Origin: DSUN01 sp035527715
GTDB lineage: Bacteria > Planctomycetota > PUPC01 > DSUN01
Reading direction: 5' to 3'
DNA: 31,123 nucleotides
Assembly (NCBI GenBank): GCA_035527715.1
Contig: DATKZY010000040.1
Coordinates: 1-31,123 of the forward strand
The notes below the pieces were generated by a model. That model ran no database searches. It was not told the DNA's origin and was given only the letters and a program-made list of their open reading frames with translations. Of this stretch, positions 8,191 through 17,380 are shown in pieces. The number at the start of each line of letters is the position of its first letter. The first letter of the stretch is position 1. A program made the translations under genes and the position numbers.

Positions 8191-11100
8191 ATGATCAAGC
8201 GAACGACGCTCATGTTGCTGGCCACGGTCGCCGCGAGCGCCCTTGGCGGCGAGAGCGAGGGGCCGCCCTCGCTCGACCCGCAGCTCAGGACCCTCGACCT
8301 GAAATTCGTCACGCCGCACCTGCCGCTGCTGAAGAAGCACGCGAAGGGGGAGTTCAAGGCGTTCTTCCTCGTGCCGGCCGACAGCACGCTGGGCCACGTG
8401 CGCGAGATCGTGCAGCGGGCCGACATCGTGCCCGCCTACTGTGCGGTCACGAAGCTCGCGACCCCGGCCGACGGGCTGCACGCGGGCGACCTTGCGGAGT
8501 TTCGTGAAAAGCTGAACGCCGCCGCGCCGCAGGTGCTTGTGACGCTTGGTGTCAATTGGCACGCGGGGCTGAAGGCCCAGCTCATCGGCGAACTGCTTGG
8601 CCGCGTGCGCGAGGGCATGGGCACGGTTGTCGCCGTACGCGATCTGAAGGGCGAGCCCGAACTGGCCGCGGCTCTCGCGGCAGGGAAGGAGCTGGATGCC
8701 CCGCCGCTACCCGCCGTGGGCGTGAGCGTGCCGACCATTCGCCGCTTCGCCGTGGGCAAGGGGCGGGTCGCGCTCGTCGTGTGCCCGTGGCGCAGCAGCG
8801 GCGACGCCGGCGAGGCCGCGCTGGGGGATTGGGCGACCCTTCGCCTGGCCCGCGAGACGACGCAGATCGAGGAGCTCCGCTGGCGCGGCTTCGAGTACAG
8901 CTACGCCTTCCTCGCCGACGCGGCCCGCTGGGCCGCGGGGCAGGAGACGGCCGTCGCCGTGACCGATGCGGCGCTGAAGGGCGATGCCGTGCTGGTGAGC
9001 CTGCACAACGCGGGCGACAAGGTGATGACCCGCGTGTACGTGACGGTGCGGAGCCGCCGCTGGGAGGCGCGGACGCACGGCGAGGTGCAGGCCGAGCTGT
9101 CGCCCGGCGAGAGCCGGCACCTGGTGACGCTGGGCAAGGCGCCCGACGGCGGGCCGCTCGCCCTCGAGGTGCACGTGCGGGGCGGCGACAGCAGGACGCT
9201 CGCCTTTGGCTCGGTCGGTGCGTCGGCCTTCGAGGCGATCCGGATGAGGGTCCTGCCCCAGCCCCCCTTCCAGTCGGCGGCCAAGCCGGGGGCGTGCGTC
9301 GTCGAGCTCGAAGGCTCCGTGCCCGGCGGCAATCTCGACGTGAGGGTCGAGGACCGCTTCGGCCACCTCGTGGACCGCAGCACCCACGTCGTCCGCCTCC
9401 AGGGTGGCAAGGCCCACGTCGCCTTCCTGCTCCAGGGCTTCAAGCCGCTGTGCGTGTACCACGAGATTGTGGCGCGGTTCTACTCCGTGGACGCGCCGGA
9501 ACGGCTGACGGCCGAGGCGACGGCGGACGTGTTTCTCCTGCCCCCGCGGCCTTCGTATGCCGACGGCTTCGCTCTCGGCGTGTGGGGCGCTGCGCAGCGC
9601 ACGGCCCTGATGCTCCAGGCCATGCTCCGCACCACCCACGACCTCGGCCTCACCCTGCACAGCCACGCGGGCGACGACCGCGTGCTCTACGCCACCGGCG
9701 GGTCCAAGGCGGCCCGCGTCGCCCACAGCGTCACCGACCGCTACGCGCGGAAGGACGAGAAGCCGCGGCTCGATGGCGGCAAGCTCATCCTGTACCCACC
9801 ACTCCTGCCCAGCCCCGAGGCGGTCCAGGCCGCCAAGGAGGAATGGCAGAAGCGGGTCCGCCTGGAATACGACACCGGCGCCCGCTTCGTGGGCATTGAC
9901 GACGAGCGGCAACTGGCCGACGGCTTCGACTGCCATCCGCAGACGCTCGGCGGCTTCCGCGAGTGGCTGCGGAAGCGCTACGCCGACATCGCGGAGCTGA
10001 ACAGGACGTGGGGCACGCAGTTCGCCGGCTTCGCCCAGGTGGTGCCGAAGCGCCGCAGGGACCTGGGCGCCTCGCTCAACCTCGCGCCCTGGCTCGAATT
10101 CCGCATGTTCATCGGCGACGTGCTCGGCGACTACTACGTGAAGGCCCCCGCCGACTGGGCGGCCGAGATCGCCCCCGACCTCTCCGTCGGCGAGTGGGGC
10201 ATCGCCGAGCCCTCCGCCGCCTGGCCCGTGGACTGGAGCCGCTACGCGCAGTGCTACAAGCACACCGCCCGCTGCGGCGGCCCGCAGGGCGTGCTCGAGG
10301 ACCTCTTCCGCTCCTTTGCCCCCGGCACGCGGCACGGGTTGCGGATGCGCGAGGGCATGCAGCCCGCCGACCCCGCCCGCCGCATCGCCCCCTGGCTCTC
10401 GCTCGCCGCCGGCGGCAGCTTCGCCTGGTTCGGGGAGATGTGCGGCGATGGCTCGCTCCACGACCCCGTGCTCACCTCGGACCAGCGGCCCACCGCCGGC
10501 TACGCCGCCCTTGCCAAGGACGTGTTCCCTGGCCTGACGGGCGGCGTGGACCGCCTGATATTCGCCAGCAAGTTCAGCCCCGACCCCATTGCCATCGCCT
10601 ACTCGTATCCCTCGTGGCTGGCCGACCCCGACTCGCTGGCTCGCGAGGCCAAGGTCATCGTCGAGGAGTTGGGCTTCCAGCACCTCTACGTGACGGTGGA
10701 CGACGTGGCGGCGGGCCGCCTGGAGAAGGACGGGTTCAAGCTCCTGGTGATCCAGCAGGCAAGCTGCCTGTCGAAGGAGCAGGTCGAGGGGGTGCGGCGC
10801 TTCGCCGAGGCGGGCGGCATCGTCCTGTGCATCGGGCGGGCCGGCTGGCGCGACCTCCACGGCGCCCCGCACGCCGAGGGCTGCCTGCTCGACGCCCTGA
10901 CGGGCGTGGACACGGCCAAGGCCGCGCCCCTGGGCCGCACGATGCGCACGCCCGCGGGCGAGCCCCTGCTCACCCTGGCCGTCGCCCACGGCGGCATCGC
11001 GGTGGCCAAGGACGCCACCGTCCTCGCCAATGTCGCCCCCGACGACAAGACGCTTCTCCCCGTCTGGACCGTGCGGGATCTGGGGAAGGGCAAGGTCTAC

Positions 11101-11778
11101 TGGCTGAACGCTTCTGTCGCCCTCGGGGGGCCGGAGGCCGTGCGGAAGTCGCAGTGGGACATCTTCGACCACGTGATCGCGATGGCCTCTCTCACGCCAC
11201 GGTGCCGCCTGTTTGCCGGCGGCCAGCCGCTCTTCGACGCCGAGACGTGGTACTACGAAACGCCGTCGGGGCGCACGCTCCTCGTCGCCCACTACCTGGC
11301 GCGCAAGGTGGAAAGCCCCGTCACCGTCCGCTTTCAGCGGAAGGGCATCGTCTACGAGGTCATCTCGAAGCGCGCCGTGGGCGACTCCGAATCCATCCAG
11401 GACACCTTCCCCGAAGGCACGATGCGGGTCTACGCGATCCTCGACTACCGCTGCCTCGGCATGACCGCCAAGCTCGAAGACAACAAGGTCAACCCGGGCG
11501 ACGTCCTCCGCGTCCGCTGCACGATCAAGATCAGCAGCAAGGACCCCGCGAAGACGGCCGACCTGCACCCGATCCGCCTCTGGGTCCTCGGGCCGTCGGG
11601 CGAGCTTCCCGGGTACCGCACCGTGGTCCTGGCGCAGGACGGCGAGGCCACCGCCGAGTTCCGCCTTGCCCTCGATGAGGCGCCGGGCAGCCACTCCATC
11701 CACGCCCTCGACGTCATCTCCGGGCAGGAGGCCCGCGCCACCTTCACCGTCCTGAAGCCCGATGCGAAGGGCAGATAG
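8191..11778 (+). CDS. Secreted GH42-like (beta-galactosidase-type) multidomain protein (1195 aa)
   Basis: The signal peptide is residues 1-20 (MIKRTTLMLLATVAASALGG). The first ~450 residues are GATase-like and beta-sandwich segments. From about 462 a glycosidase barrel begins. FREWLRKRYADIAELNRTWG (near 590-610) is the characteristic GH42 sequence linking two barrel elements. GIDDERQ just before it sits where GH42 enzymes have the acid/base Asn-Glu pair, with Asp-Glu here. FAWFGEMC (about 744-751), followed by HDPVL, sits where the nucleophile region lies. Residues about 800-885 match the beta-galactosidase trimerisation (GATase-like) domain: LLVIQQASCLSKEQVEGVRR, then EAGGIVL. A C-terminal Ig or macroglobulin-like domain covers about 1093-1190. 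GH42 enzymes cut beta-galactosides, but the substrate here is uncertain. The next gene's ribosome site overlaps this stop. Confidence 0.75.
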   Translation: MIKRTTLMLLATVAASALGGESEGPPSLDPQLRTLDLKFVTPHLPLLKKHAKGEFKAFFLVPADSTLGHVREIVQRADIVPAYCAVTKLATPADGLHAGDLAEFREKLNAAAPQVLVTLGVNWHAGLKAQLIGELLGRVREGMGTVVAVRDLKGEPELAAALAAGKELDAPPLPAVGVSVPTIRRFAVGKGRVALVVCPWRSSGDAGEAALGDWATLRLARETTQIEELRWRGFEYSYAFLADAARWAAGQETAVAVTDAALKGDAVLVSLHNAGDKVMTRVYVTVRSRRWEARTHGEVQAELSPGESRHLVTLGKAPDGGPLALEVHVRGGDSRTLAFGSVGASAFEAIRMRVLPQPPFQSAAKPGACVVELEGSVPGGNLDVRVEDRFGHLVDRSTHVVRLQGGKAHVAFLLQGFKPLCVYHEIVARFYSVDAPERLTAEATADVFLLPPRPSYADGFALGVWGAAQRTALMLQAMLRTTHDLGLTLHSHAGDDRVLYATGGSKAARVAHSVTDRYARKDEKPRLDGGKLILYPPLLPSPEAVQAAKEEWQKRVRLEYDTGARFVGIDDERQLADGFDCHPQTLGGFREWLRKRYADIAELNRTWGTQFAGFAQVVPKRRRDLGASLNLAPWLEFRMFIGDVLGDYYVKAPADWAAEIAPDLSVGEWGIAEPSAAWPVDWSRYAQCYKHTARCGGPQGVLEDLFRSFAPGTRHGLRMREGMQPADPARRIAPWLSLAAGGSFAWFGEMCGDGSLHDPVLTSDQRPTAGYAALAKDVFPGLTGGVDRLIFASKFSPDPIAIAYSYPSWLADPDSLAREAKVIVEELGFQHLYVTVDDVAAGRLEKDGFKLLVIQQASCLSKEQVEGVRRFAEAGGIVLCIGRAGWRDLHGAPHAEGCLLDALTGVDTAKAAPLGRTMRTPAGEPLLTLAVAHGGIAVAKDATVLANVAPDDKTLLPVWTVRDLGKGKVYWLNASVALGGPEAVRKSQWDIFDHVIAMASLTPRCRLFAGGQPLFDAETWYYETPSGRTLLVAHYLARKVESPVTVRFQRKGIVYEVISKRAVGDSESIQDTFPEGTMRVYAILDYRCLGMTAKLEDNKVNPGDVLRVRCTIKISSKDPAKTADLHPIRLWVLGPSGELPGYRTVVLAQDGEATAEFRLALDEAPGSHSIHALDVISGQEARATFTVLKPDAKGR

Positions 11779-11787
11779 GAGACGGCC

Positions 11788-13383
11788 GTGGTGGGACACC
11801 GCGCTGTCGTGATGCTGCTCTTCGCCCACGCCGGCCTGCTGTGCGGCGGCGAGCGGGTGGTCGTGGATGCCGCCCCCTTCGTGGACAAGTCGCTCGGCGA
11901 CTGCGGCATCCAGAGGGCCATCGACTCGCTGCCCGCCGAGGGCGGCATCGTCGAGCTGCCCGAGGGGCGGTTCCCCCTCGAGCGCTACCTCTTCCTCAAG
12001 ACCGGCACGACCCTGCGTGGCAAGGGCAGGAAAACCGTCCTCGCCGCAGGCAAGCCCGAGACCCGCCGAAACGTGGCGAAGGATGCGCCCGCGAACGGCA
12101 CGGAGGTCACGGTCGAGGGCGACCTCGCCGGCCTCAAGCCAGGGATGCTCGCCTACGCCTGGCGCTTCCGCGACCCAAGCTGGCTCGGCTACATCAAGCC
12201 CTATCGCGTCAAGGAGATTCGCGGCCAGACCATCGTCTTTGCCGAGCCGGTCAAGTGCGAGATGCTGCTGCGGAACCACGCGCAAGTCTCCTGGGGCTTC
12301 ACCACCGCGCTCGCCGCACCTGCGAAGAAGGGCGGGAAGGCCATCCAGGTCGAGCACCCGGAACTGCTCCCGCCCGGCACGGGCATCACCTTCGCCGGCG
12401 AAGGCGACCTCTGGAACCACCACTTCAACGCCGTCGTCGCGGCCACGGGCAGCACGCTCACCCTCGAACGCCCCGTCGGCGTCAACGCGAAAGAGGGCAC
12501 CCTCGTCCACCACGCCTACTCCGCCATCACCGCCGACGGGCAGCACGACATCGCGGTCGAGGCCCTCGGTATCGAGGGCTGGCCGGGCGATGAGCGGCCC
12601 GTGTGCCGCAACTTCTACTACAGCGCCATCCATAGCGTGCGGTGCAGCAACGTCACGGTCCGCAACGTCGAGGCCCGCGACTGGCAGGCCGACGGCGTGA
12701 GCATTCAGGCGGGGAAGAACTCCCTGGTCGAGCACTGCGTGGCCACGGGCAACTCCGGCCACGGCTTCCACTCCGGGACCGACTTCACCGACGGCCTTTG
12801 GGCGAACCTGAGATCGGTCGCGAATGGCGGCGACGGCTTCTACTACTGCTGGCACGACAAGAACGTCGTCGTCCGCAACTGCATCCTCAACGAGAACCAG
12901 GGCCACGGCGTCGGCGGCCTCGGCAACCCGGGCGACCGCCGCTGCACCGTCGAGGGCAACACCATCGAGCGGAACGGCCGGGCCGGCATCGAGGTCAACG
13001 GCGGCATGGCCTCGGGCAGCGTCCTCCGCAACAACGTCGTGCGCGACAACTCGCGGTCGAAGCCCGGCCAGTGGCCCGGCATCGCCCTCTTCGCCTCCGC
13101 CGAGGACGCCCGCGCCTACACGGTCGAGGGCAACGTCGTCGAGAGCACGCTCCCCGAGCCGACCCAATGGGTCGGCATCGAGGAGCGCTGCGGCGACCCG
13201 CCCCGCCGCGAGGTCGAGCGCGACGGCAAGAAGGTCGTCGAGACCCGCATCGCCGACGAGAATGCCATCCGCAACAACAAGCTCGCCGGCCACAAAACCG
13301 CCGACATCGTCGTAGTTGGCCCGAGCACGGTGTGCGAGGGGAACGGCGAGGCAAAGGTCGTCCGCAAGCCTGATGAGAAATGA
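11788..13383 (+). CDS. Secreted right-handed parallel beta-helix protein (pectate-lyase superfamily, 531 aa)
   Basis: I chose the GTG at 11788 because AGGAG (11777-11781) lies 6 nt upstream and overlaps the previous stop. An in-frame ATG at 11812 is the alternative. Residues 1-21 form a signal peptide ending LLCGG. IQRAIDSLPAEGGIVELPEG (about 41-60) is the typical entry to polygalacturonase and pectate-lyase-like helices. Ladder-like coils follow at about 284-411, with repeated N-G or G-x-G turns: ADGVSIQ, SGHGFHSG, GGDGFYY, QGHGVGG and GRAGIEVNGG. Such folds cleave or bind acidic polysaccharides such as pectin, alginate or glycosaminoglycans. I cannot identify catalytic residues with confidence. 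Its position between two glycosidase genes supports a carbohydrate role. Confidence 0.8.
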   Translation: MVGHRAVVMLLFAHAGLLCGGERVVVDAAPFVDKSLGDCGIQRAIDSLPAEGGIVELPEGRFPLERYLFLKTGTTLRGKGRKTVLAAGKPETRRNVAKDAPANGTEVTVEGDLAGLKPGMLAYAWRFRDPSWLGYIKPYRVKEIRGQTIVFAEPVKCEMLLRNHAQVSWGFTTALAAPAKKGGKAIQVEHPELLPPGTGITFAGEGDLWNHHFNAVVAATGSTLTLERPVGVNAKEGTLVHHAYSAITADGQHDIAVEALGIEGWPGDERPVCRNFYYSAIHSVRCSNVTVRNVEARDWQADGVSIQAGKNSLVEHCVATGNSGHGFHSGTDFTDGLWANLRSVANGGDGFYYCWHDKNVVVRNCILNENQGHGVGGLGNPGDRRCTVEGNTIERNGRAGIEVNGGMASGSVLRNNVVRDNSRSKPGQWPGIALFASAEDARAYTVEGNVVESTLPEPTQWVGIEERCGDPPRREVERDGKKVVETRIADENAIRNNKLAGHKTADIVVVGPSTVCEGNGEAKVVRKPDEK

Positions 13384-13455
13384 CCAATGAGCGGGCGCCT
13401 CCCAGCTTCCAGAGGCGCTTGCAGAGAAAAGCGGGCAGTGGTAGCCTACTGCGCG

Positions 13456-13507
13456 GGTGGCATGGGCATCTTGCCCGTCGCCCACAGGCGGGGACGCCTG
13501 TGCCACC
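13456..13507. repeat. Compound palindromic repeat (GGTGGCA...TGCCACC) upstream of the GH5 gene
   Basis: The outer arms GGTGGCA (13456-13462) and TGCCACC (13501-13507) enclose two hairpins: GGGCA-TCT-TGCCC (13464-13476) and CACAGGCG-GGGA-CGCCTGTG (13483-13502). A related cassette lies at 22051-22119. It occupies the 152-nt gap before the GH5 gene and creates a false in-frame N-terminal extension of that gene, because translating through it gives no plausible protein. Confidence 0.75.
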
Positions 13508-13535
13508 AAGCGGCGTGTGGCCGGAGGCGAAGGCG

Positions 13536-16500
13536 ATGTTTCCTGACTCCATCCGTCGGCGGCTCGTCGCGGGAGCGCTCCTGGCGGCCGCCTCGGCGGC
13601 TTCGGCGGGGCGCTGGATTGTGCCCGACTGGCCCGAGGGCAGAGAACCGAAGTTCGAGCCCGTCCCCCTCTTCTGGTTCACCGTGCGCGACTGCCCGCTC
13701 GTCTACCGCACCGAGGTGGACGTGCCGAAGGAGGCGGACCGCGCGACCGCTCTCCTCCGCACCAGCGGCTACGTCTACGTGTGCGTGGACGGCTGTCAGG
13801 TTCACGCCTGGGCGCCGAGGCCGAAGGAGAAGGACCGCCCCGAGGTCCCCGCCGACCCCAGCCGCGTCCACGAGCTTGACCTCACGCCTCGCCTCACGCC
13901 CGGGCGGCACGTGCTCACCGTGAGTGCCCCGGCCGCAGGCTTCGTCCTCGACGGCGGCGTCTACGCCGGCGCGAAACGCCTGGGCCCTCTCGCCTCCGAC
14001 GCGAAGTGGACGGTCGCGAAGTTCGCCCCCACGACCCTCGTGGAGGACGAGCCGGTCATGCGGCTCGGCTTCGACGGCCCGTCGGCACCCGTCCGAGAGG
14101 TCGTCGAGAAGGCGACGGGCGAGGCACTGGAGGAGCCCCGAGAATGGCTCGCCGGGGAGGATGCGTTGGCGAAGGCGTTCCACGCGGCCTTCGTGCGGCG
14201 TGCCCAGCGCGACCTTGCCGACGCCCTCTGGCGCCTCGATCTGCTGGTGGGGAAGGGCATCTACGTCGTGGGCGACGCGGCCTACGGCTGGGGCGGGCCG
14301 CTGCGCCTCGACCCTGAGGCGCTCAAGAACGCGATCACCGCGCTCGGCGCCGCCCGCGCGCTTGCCGAGCCGGTGCAAGCCGCGCAGGAGGCCAAGGCCG
14401 CCTCCGCCGCCGACCTGGCGGGCGCGTTGCCCGCGATGCGCAGCCTTCGGCGGGCGCTCGACCAGGTGGTCGCCGAGGCCGAGGCCGCCAGCCGCGACGC
14501 CTTCCGCGCCGACGAGCACAAGGCCATCAAGCTCGCCGCCGCAGTCGTCGGCACCAGCCTCTCGGTCCGCGAGACGCTTGTCGAGCCGGCCAGGCTCCAC
14601 GAGAAGGTGGCCGCACAGGTCGCCCACCCACTCAACCGCCTCAACCAGAGCCGCTACGACCGCCTCGGCTGGATCGAGCACCCGGAGCTCACCGACAGCG
14701 ACGTGCGCCGCTGGGGCGTCCGCGTCAACCCCGTCTCCGGCCCCACCAAGGCCGCTCCCGCGGGCGAATGGCGCCGCTTCCTGTTCTCCACCGACTCCGC
14801 GGACGACGGGCTCCGCGAGCTGCGCTGGAGCATCGGCTACAACGTCGAGACCCAGTGGCAGCGGGTCAACCCCGCCGAGAGCTGGACCAAGGACAAGCGC
14901 TTCGCCGACTACCGCGGCGTCGCCTGGTACCGCACCCGCATCCACGTCCCCGCCGAATGGGCGGGAAACGACGTGGTCCTCACCCTCGCCGTCGCCGGCC
15001 GCGAGCGGGCCTGGCTCAACGACAAGGAGATCACCGCCCTCGGCCAGGGAGCCGGCGCCCGCACCTACAAGGTGCCCTCGGACCTCGTGGCCTTCGGGGC
15101 CGAGAACTTTCTGGCCTTTCGCGTGGAGGCCGATGGGGAGCAGCGGGGCCTCGTCGGCCCCACCGAGCTGAGCTGCCCGGCCCTCGACGCCTCCGAGGCC
15201 AGGAAGACGCCGCCGACCGACGTGTTGGCGACCCCGCTCAGCCCGTGCGTGGTCCTCACGCCTTGGACCGACGTCCTCGAGATCCGCCACGCGGGCCAGA
15301 GCGAGCTTCTGCTCCCCGGGCAGCTCAAGCTGGGCCGGTGCTACTACCGTGCCGACAAGGACGGGCGCCTGAAGGCCAACTGGGCGCTCCTGTGGCTCAC
15401 GCCGGCCAGCGACGCCAGCCCGCTGCGGCCGATCCTGCTCGTCTTCCGCCGACGGCCCGTCGCCATCCAGGGGCGGCCCGGCGTCACCACCATCCAGCTC
15501 GGCCGGCCCCGCGAGCGCGTCATCGCCGTCCGACCCTGGACCAAGGCGAAGTTCGACGACGAGCGCTTCCGCCTCAGCCTCGATGTCGGCATCGGTCCCT
15601 GGAGCCGTGCCGCCCTCGCGGTGCCGCTCGACTTCATGAGCGTCACGCGGGTCCTCCAGCCGGGCGAGCGATACGAGAAGGCCACGGTCGAGAGCGTCCC
15701 CCGCGGCCCCGTCCTCGGCCACACGGTCGTCTACGACTACCTGGAGACCAAGGACGACTGGGGCACGAAGCCGCTGCGCCTCGCTCCCCTGCCTGCCCTG
15801 TGCAGCTTCGCCCTCGACTCGAGGTTCCGCAGCCTGAACGTCGAGGGGAAGGTGGAGACGTTCCAGGATGGCGGCCTCCTGGCCCCGTACCGCGCCGTGC
15901 GCGACGCCGATCGCGTGAGCTACAGCTACGAGGTCGAGCCGTACCCGCGCTTCGCCGGCTTCACGAGCTGGATGTTCGCGGGCGGCGACGCCGGCGTGTT
16001 CGGCAACCAACGCGAGCTTGCACTGCTGGCTCACATGGGCGCCAACAGCTTCCGCCCGCAGCACAACTGGTCCGACGAGCCGCCCCCGAAGGACATGGGG
16101 CCGGCCGATGGCCGCACCCGCGTCCAGGTCACTGCCGACTATGCCAACGCCGTGGGCGTGAACTACATGAACAACATTGACCAGACCCTCGGCCGGCCGC
16201 GCGAGTTCGTCCGCGAGAACTACGACGAGTTCATGCAGCTCGTCGGAGCCCACTACGAGAAGATCGCGAAGCAACTGGCCGCGCGGCCGTTCTGGGCGGC
16301 CGCCTACGACCTCATCAACGAGCCGTTCGACCACAAGCACGACCGCTACAACCCCGCGATGAGGGAGCTCACGCGCCGCGTGCGCGCCCTGGACAACTCG
16401 CACCTCCTCTACATCGAGCCGTGCGAGGCCTGGGGCGCCATCCAGCAGCTTGCACTCGTCGAGCCCACGCGCGACCCCCTCACCGTCTACAGCTTCCACG

Positions 16501-16889
16501 ACTACAACTTCCGCCTCCACAAGGCCGACGACCGCTGGCCCACGCCCGAGCGCGACATCACAAGCATCTGCAAGATGTGGCTGCCCGCCATCGAGTTCCA
16601 GATTCGCCACGGCGTCCCCATGCACTGTGGCGAGTTCGGCGGCTTCGCCAACGCCTCCGACGACTCCCTGGCCCAGACCCTGCTGATGAGCGACTTCTTC
16701 CGCATCTTCGACCAGTTCGGCATGCACCACCACTACTACAGCGGGCGGGGCGTCTACGAGCGGCTGGCGGACGGCTCGATGCGTCCGAGCAACGTCGTGC
16801 GCGCCTACCGCGCCTACTTCGCCCGCGGCGGCTTCAACGTCTGCTACAGGAAATGGTCGGGCCACCCGAAGGCCCCGAACACGCCGTAG
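13536..16889 (+). CDS. Secreted GH5-type glycoside hydrolase with N-terminal beta-sandwich domains (1117 aa)
   Basis: I chose the ATG at 13536 because GGAGG (13523-13527) lies 8 nt upstream and MFPDSIRRRLVAGALLAAAS begins a clear signal peptide. An upstream start at 13380 would read through a repeat. A jelly-roll domain of the GH2 sugar-binding type covers about residues 411-525 (GVAWYRTRIHVPAEW, then RERAWLNDKE). The catalytic barrel runs from about 802 to the end. Its beta-4 motif YDLINEP carries the acid/base Glu929, and HCGEFGG carries the nucleophile Glu1033, as in GH5 (clan A) cellulases and mannanases. The reaction would be retaining cleavage of beta-linked glycans outside the cytoplasm. 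Specificity is not readable. It is the last gene of the run that starts at 6932. Confidence 0.8.
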   Translation: MFPDSIRRRLVAGALLAAASAASAGRWIVPDWPEGREPKFEPVPLFWFTVRDCPLVYRTEVDVPKEADRATALLRTSGYVYVCVDGCQVHAWAPRPKEKDRPEVPADPSRVHELDLTPRLTPGRHVLTVSAPAAGFVLDGGVYAGAKRLGPLASDAKWTVAKFAPTTLVEDEPVMRLGFDGPSAPVREVVEKATGEALEEPREWLAGEDALAKAFHAAFVRRAQRDLADALWRLDLLVGKGIYVVGDAAYGWGGPLRLDPEALKNAITALGAARALAEPVQAAQEAKAASAADLAGALPAMRSLRRALDQVVAEAEAASRDAFRADEHKAIKLAAAVVGTSLSVRETLVEPARLHEKVAAQVAHPLNRLNQSRYDRLGWIEHPELTDSDVRRWGVRVNPVSGPTKAAPAGEWRRFLFSTDSADDGLRELRWSIGYNVETQWQRVNPAESWTKDKRFADYRGVAWYRTRIHVPAEWAGNDVVLTLAVAGRERAWLNDKEITALGQGAGARTYKVPSDLVAFGAENFLAFRVEADGEQRGLVGPTELSCPALDASEARKTPPTDVLATPLSPCVVLTPWTDVLEIRHAGQSELLLPGQLKLGRCYYRADKDGRLKANWALLWLTPASDASPLRPILLVFRRRPVAIQGRPGVTTIQLGRPRERVIAVRPWTKAKFDDERFRLSLDVGIGPWSRAALAVPLDFMSVTRVLQPGERYEKATVESVPRGPVLGHTVVYDYLETKDDWGTKPLRLAPLPALCSFALDSRFRSLNVEGKVETFQDGGLLAPYRAVRDADRVSYSYEVEPYPRFAGFTSWMFAGGDAGVFGNQRELALLAHMGANSFRPQHNWSDEPPPKDMGPADGRTRVQVTADYANAVGVNYMNNIDQTLGRPREFVRENYDEFMQLVGAHYEKIAKQLAARPFWAAAYDLINEPFDHKHDRYNPAMRELTRRVRALDNSHLLYIEPCEAWGAIQQLALVEPTRDPLTVYSFHDYNFRLHKADDRWPTPERDITSICKMWLPAIEFQIRHGVPMHCGEFGGFANASDDSLAQTLLMSDFFRIFDQFGMHHHYYSGRGVYERLADGSMRPSNVVRAYRAYFARGGFNVCYRKWSGHPKAPNTP

Positions 16890-17380
16890 GGCTCAGCCCG
16901 GACGGTGGTGCGTGGCGCAGAGCCTGAGCAGCGTGGGCGAGCCCAGAGCGGCAATGACCTGCTCTGGTTGCGGTGCAGTGCAGGCTGCCTCGCGGCAACA
17001 TGCCATAGCGGCATGACCTGAAGGACCGCGAGTCGGCATCGTCCGGAGCACAGCCAACCAACTTCAGCTATCGTCAACGGATTGAGCGCGCCTGCCAGAA
17101 TGGCGGTCCGCCGTCGTGAGTTGTCGGACTCATCTCGCTCGTGTGGTCGTGCTGCAGAAGGCCTGTCGAGCAGATGATGGGCAGTTTCTGCGGTCTGACC
17201 GTCTCGGCCACCCAGGTGTCACTCCGGATTCCCAGTAGTCTCAGCGGCGCCTTCAGCATCACGAAGATGCTGTGGATGCCATCGCGACGCCGGGAGGGTT
17301 CCACAAAAGCAGAAGGCGCCGCAACCCCTCAGGGTCAAGGCGCCTCGCCGTCAATCTTGTGCGAATCTGATACCGGTGCG
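16890..17380. other. Intergenic region without a convincing gene
   Basis: This 491-nt stretch lies between the ends of two convergent genes. It holds near-copies of AGCGGCAATGACCTG (around 16949) and AGCGGCATGACCTG (around 17010), a small ATGCC/GGCAT hairpin near 17001, and a hairpin terminator at 17314-17345. A short open frame at 17074-17304 (minus) has no recognisable domain and no ribosome site, so I do not call it. Confidence 0.6.
17302..17345 (-). terminator. Candidate terminator of the PEP-CTERM gene
   Basis: The arms GGCGCCT (17339-17345) and AGGCGCC (17314-17320) form a 7-bp stem, with a further possible CCCT/AGGG pairing inside the loop. On the minus strand the stem follows the gene end by 35 nt and is trailed by CTTCTGCTTTTG, a weak T-rich tract. 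It is plausible as an intrinsic terminator, though the T run is short. Confidence 0.55.

Noticed and set aside
8707..13509. 1600-residue open frame on the minus strand opposite two glycosidase genes and the beta-helix gene
   Set aside because: It is antisense to genes with signal peptides and family motifs, has no recognisable domain, and is the usual long antisense frame of GC-rich coding DNA. Its start lies in a repeat.
13380..13535. N-terminal extension of the GH5 protein from an ATG at 13380
   Set aside because: It would translate a palindromic repeat. The signal peptide and a good ribosome site support the start at 13536.
13446..16865. 1139-residue minus-strand open frame opposite the GH5 gene
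   Set aside because: The plus strand carries the GH5 catalytic motifs. The minus frame is Val/Ala/Gly/Asp-rich shadow sequence without domains.
17074..17304. 76-residue minus-strand ORF in the 16890-17380 gap
   Set aside because: It has no ribosome site and no recognisable domain, and it lies beyond the terminator of the PEP-CTERM gene.
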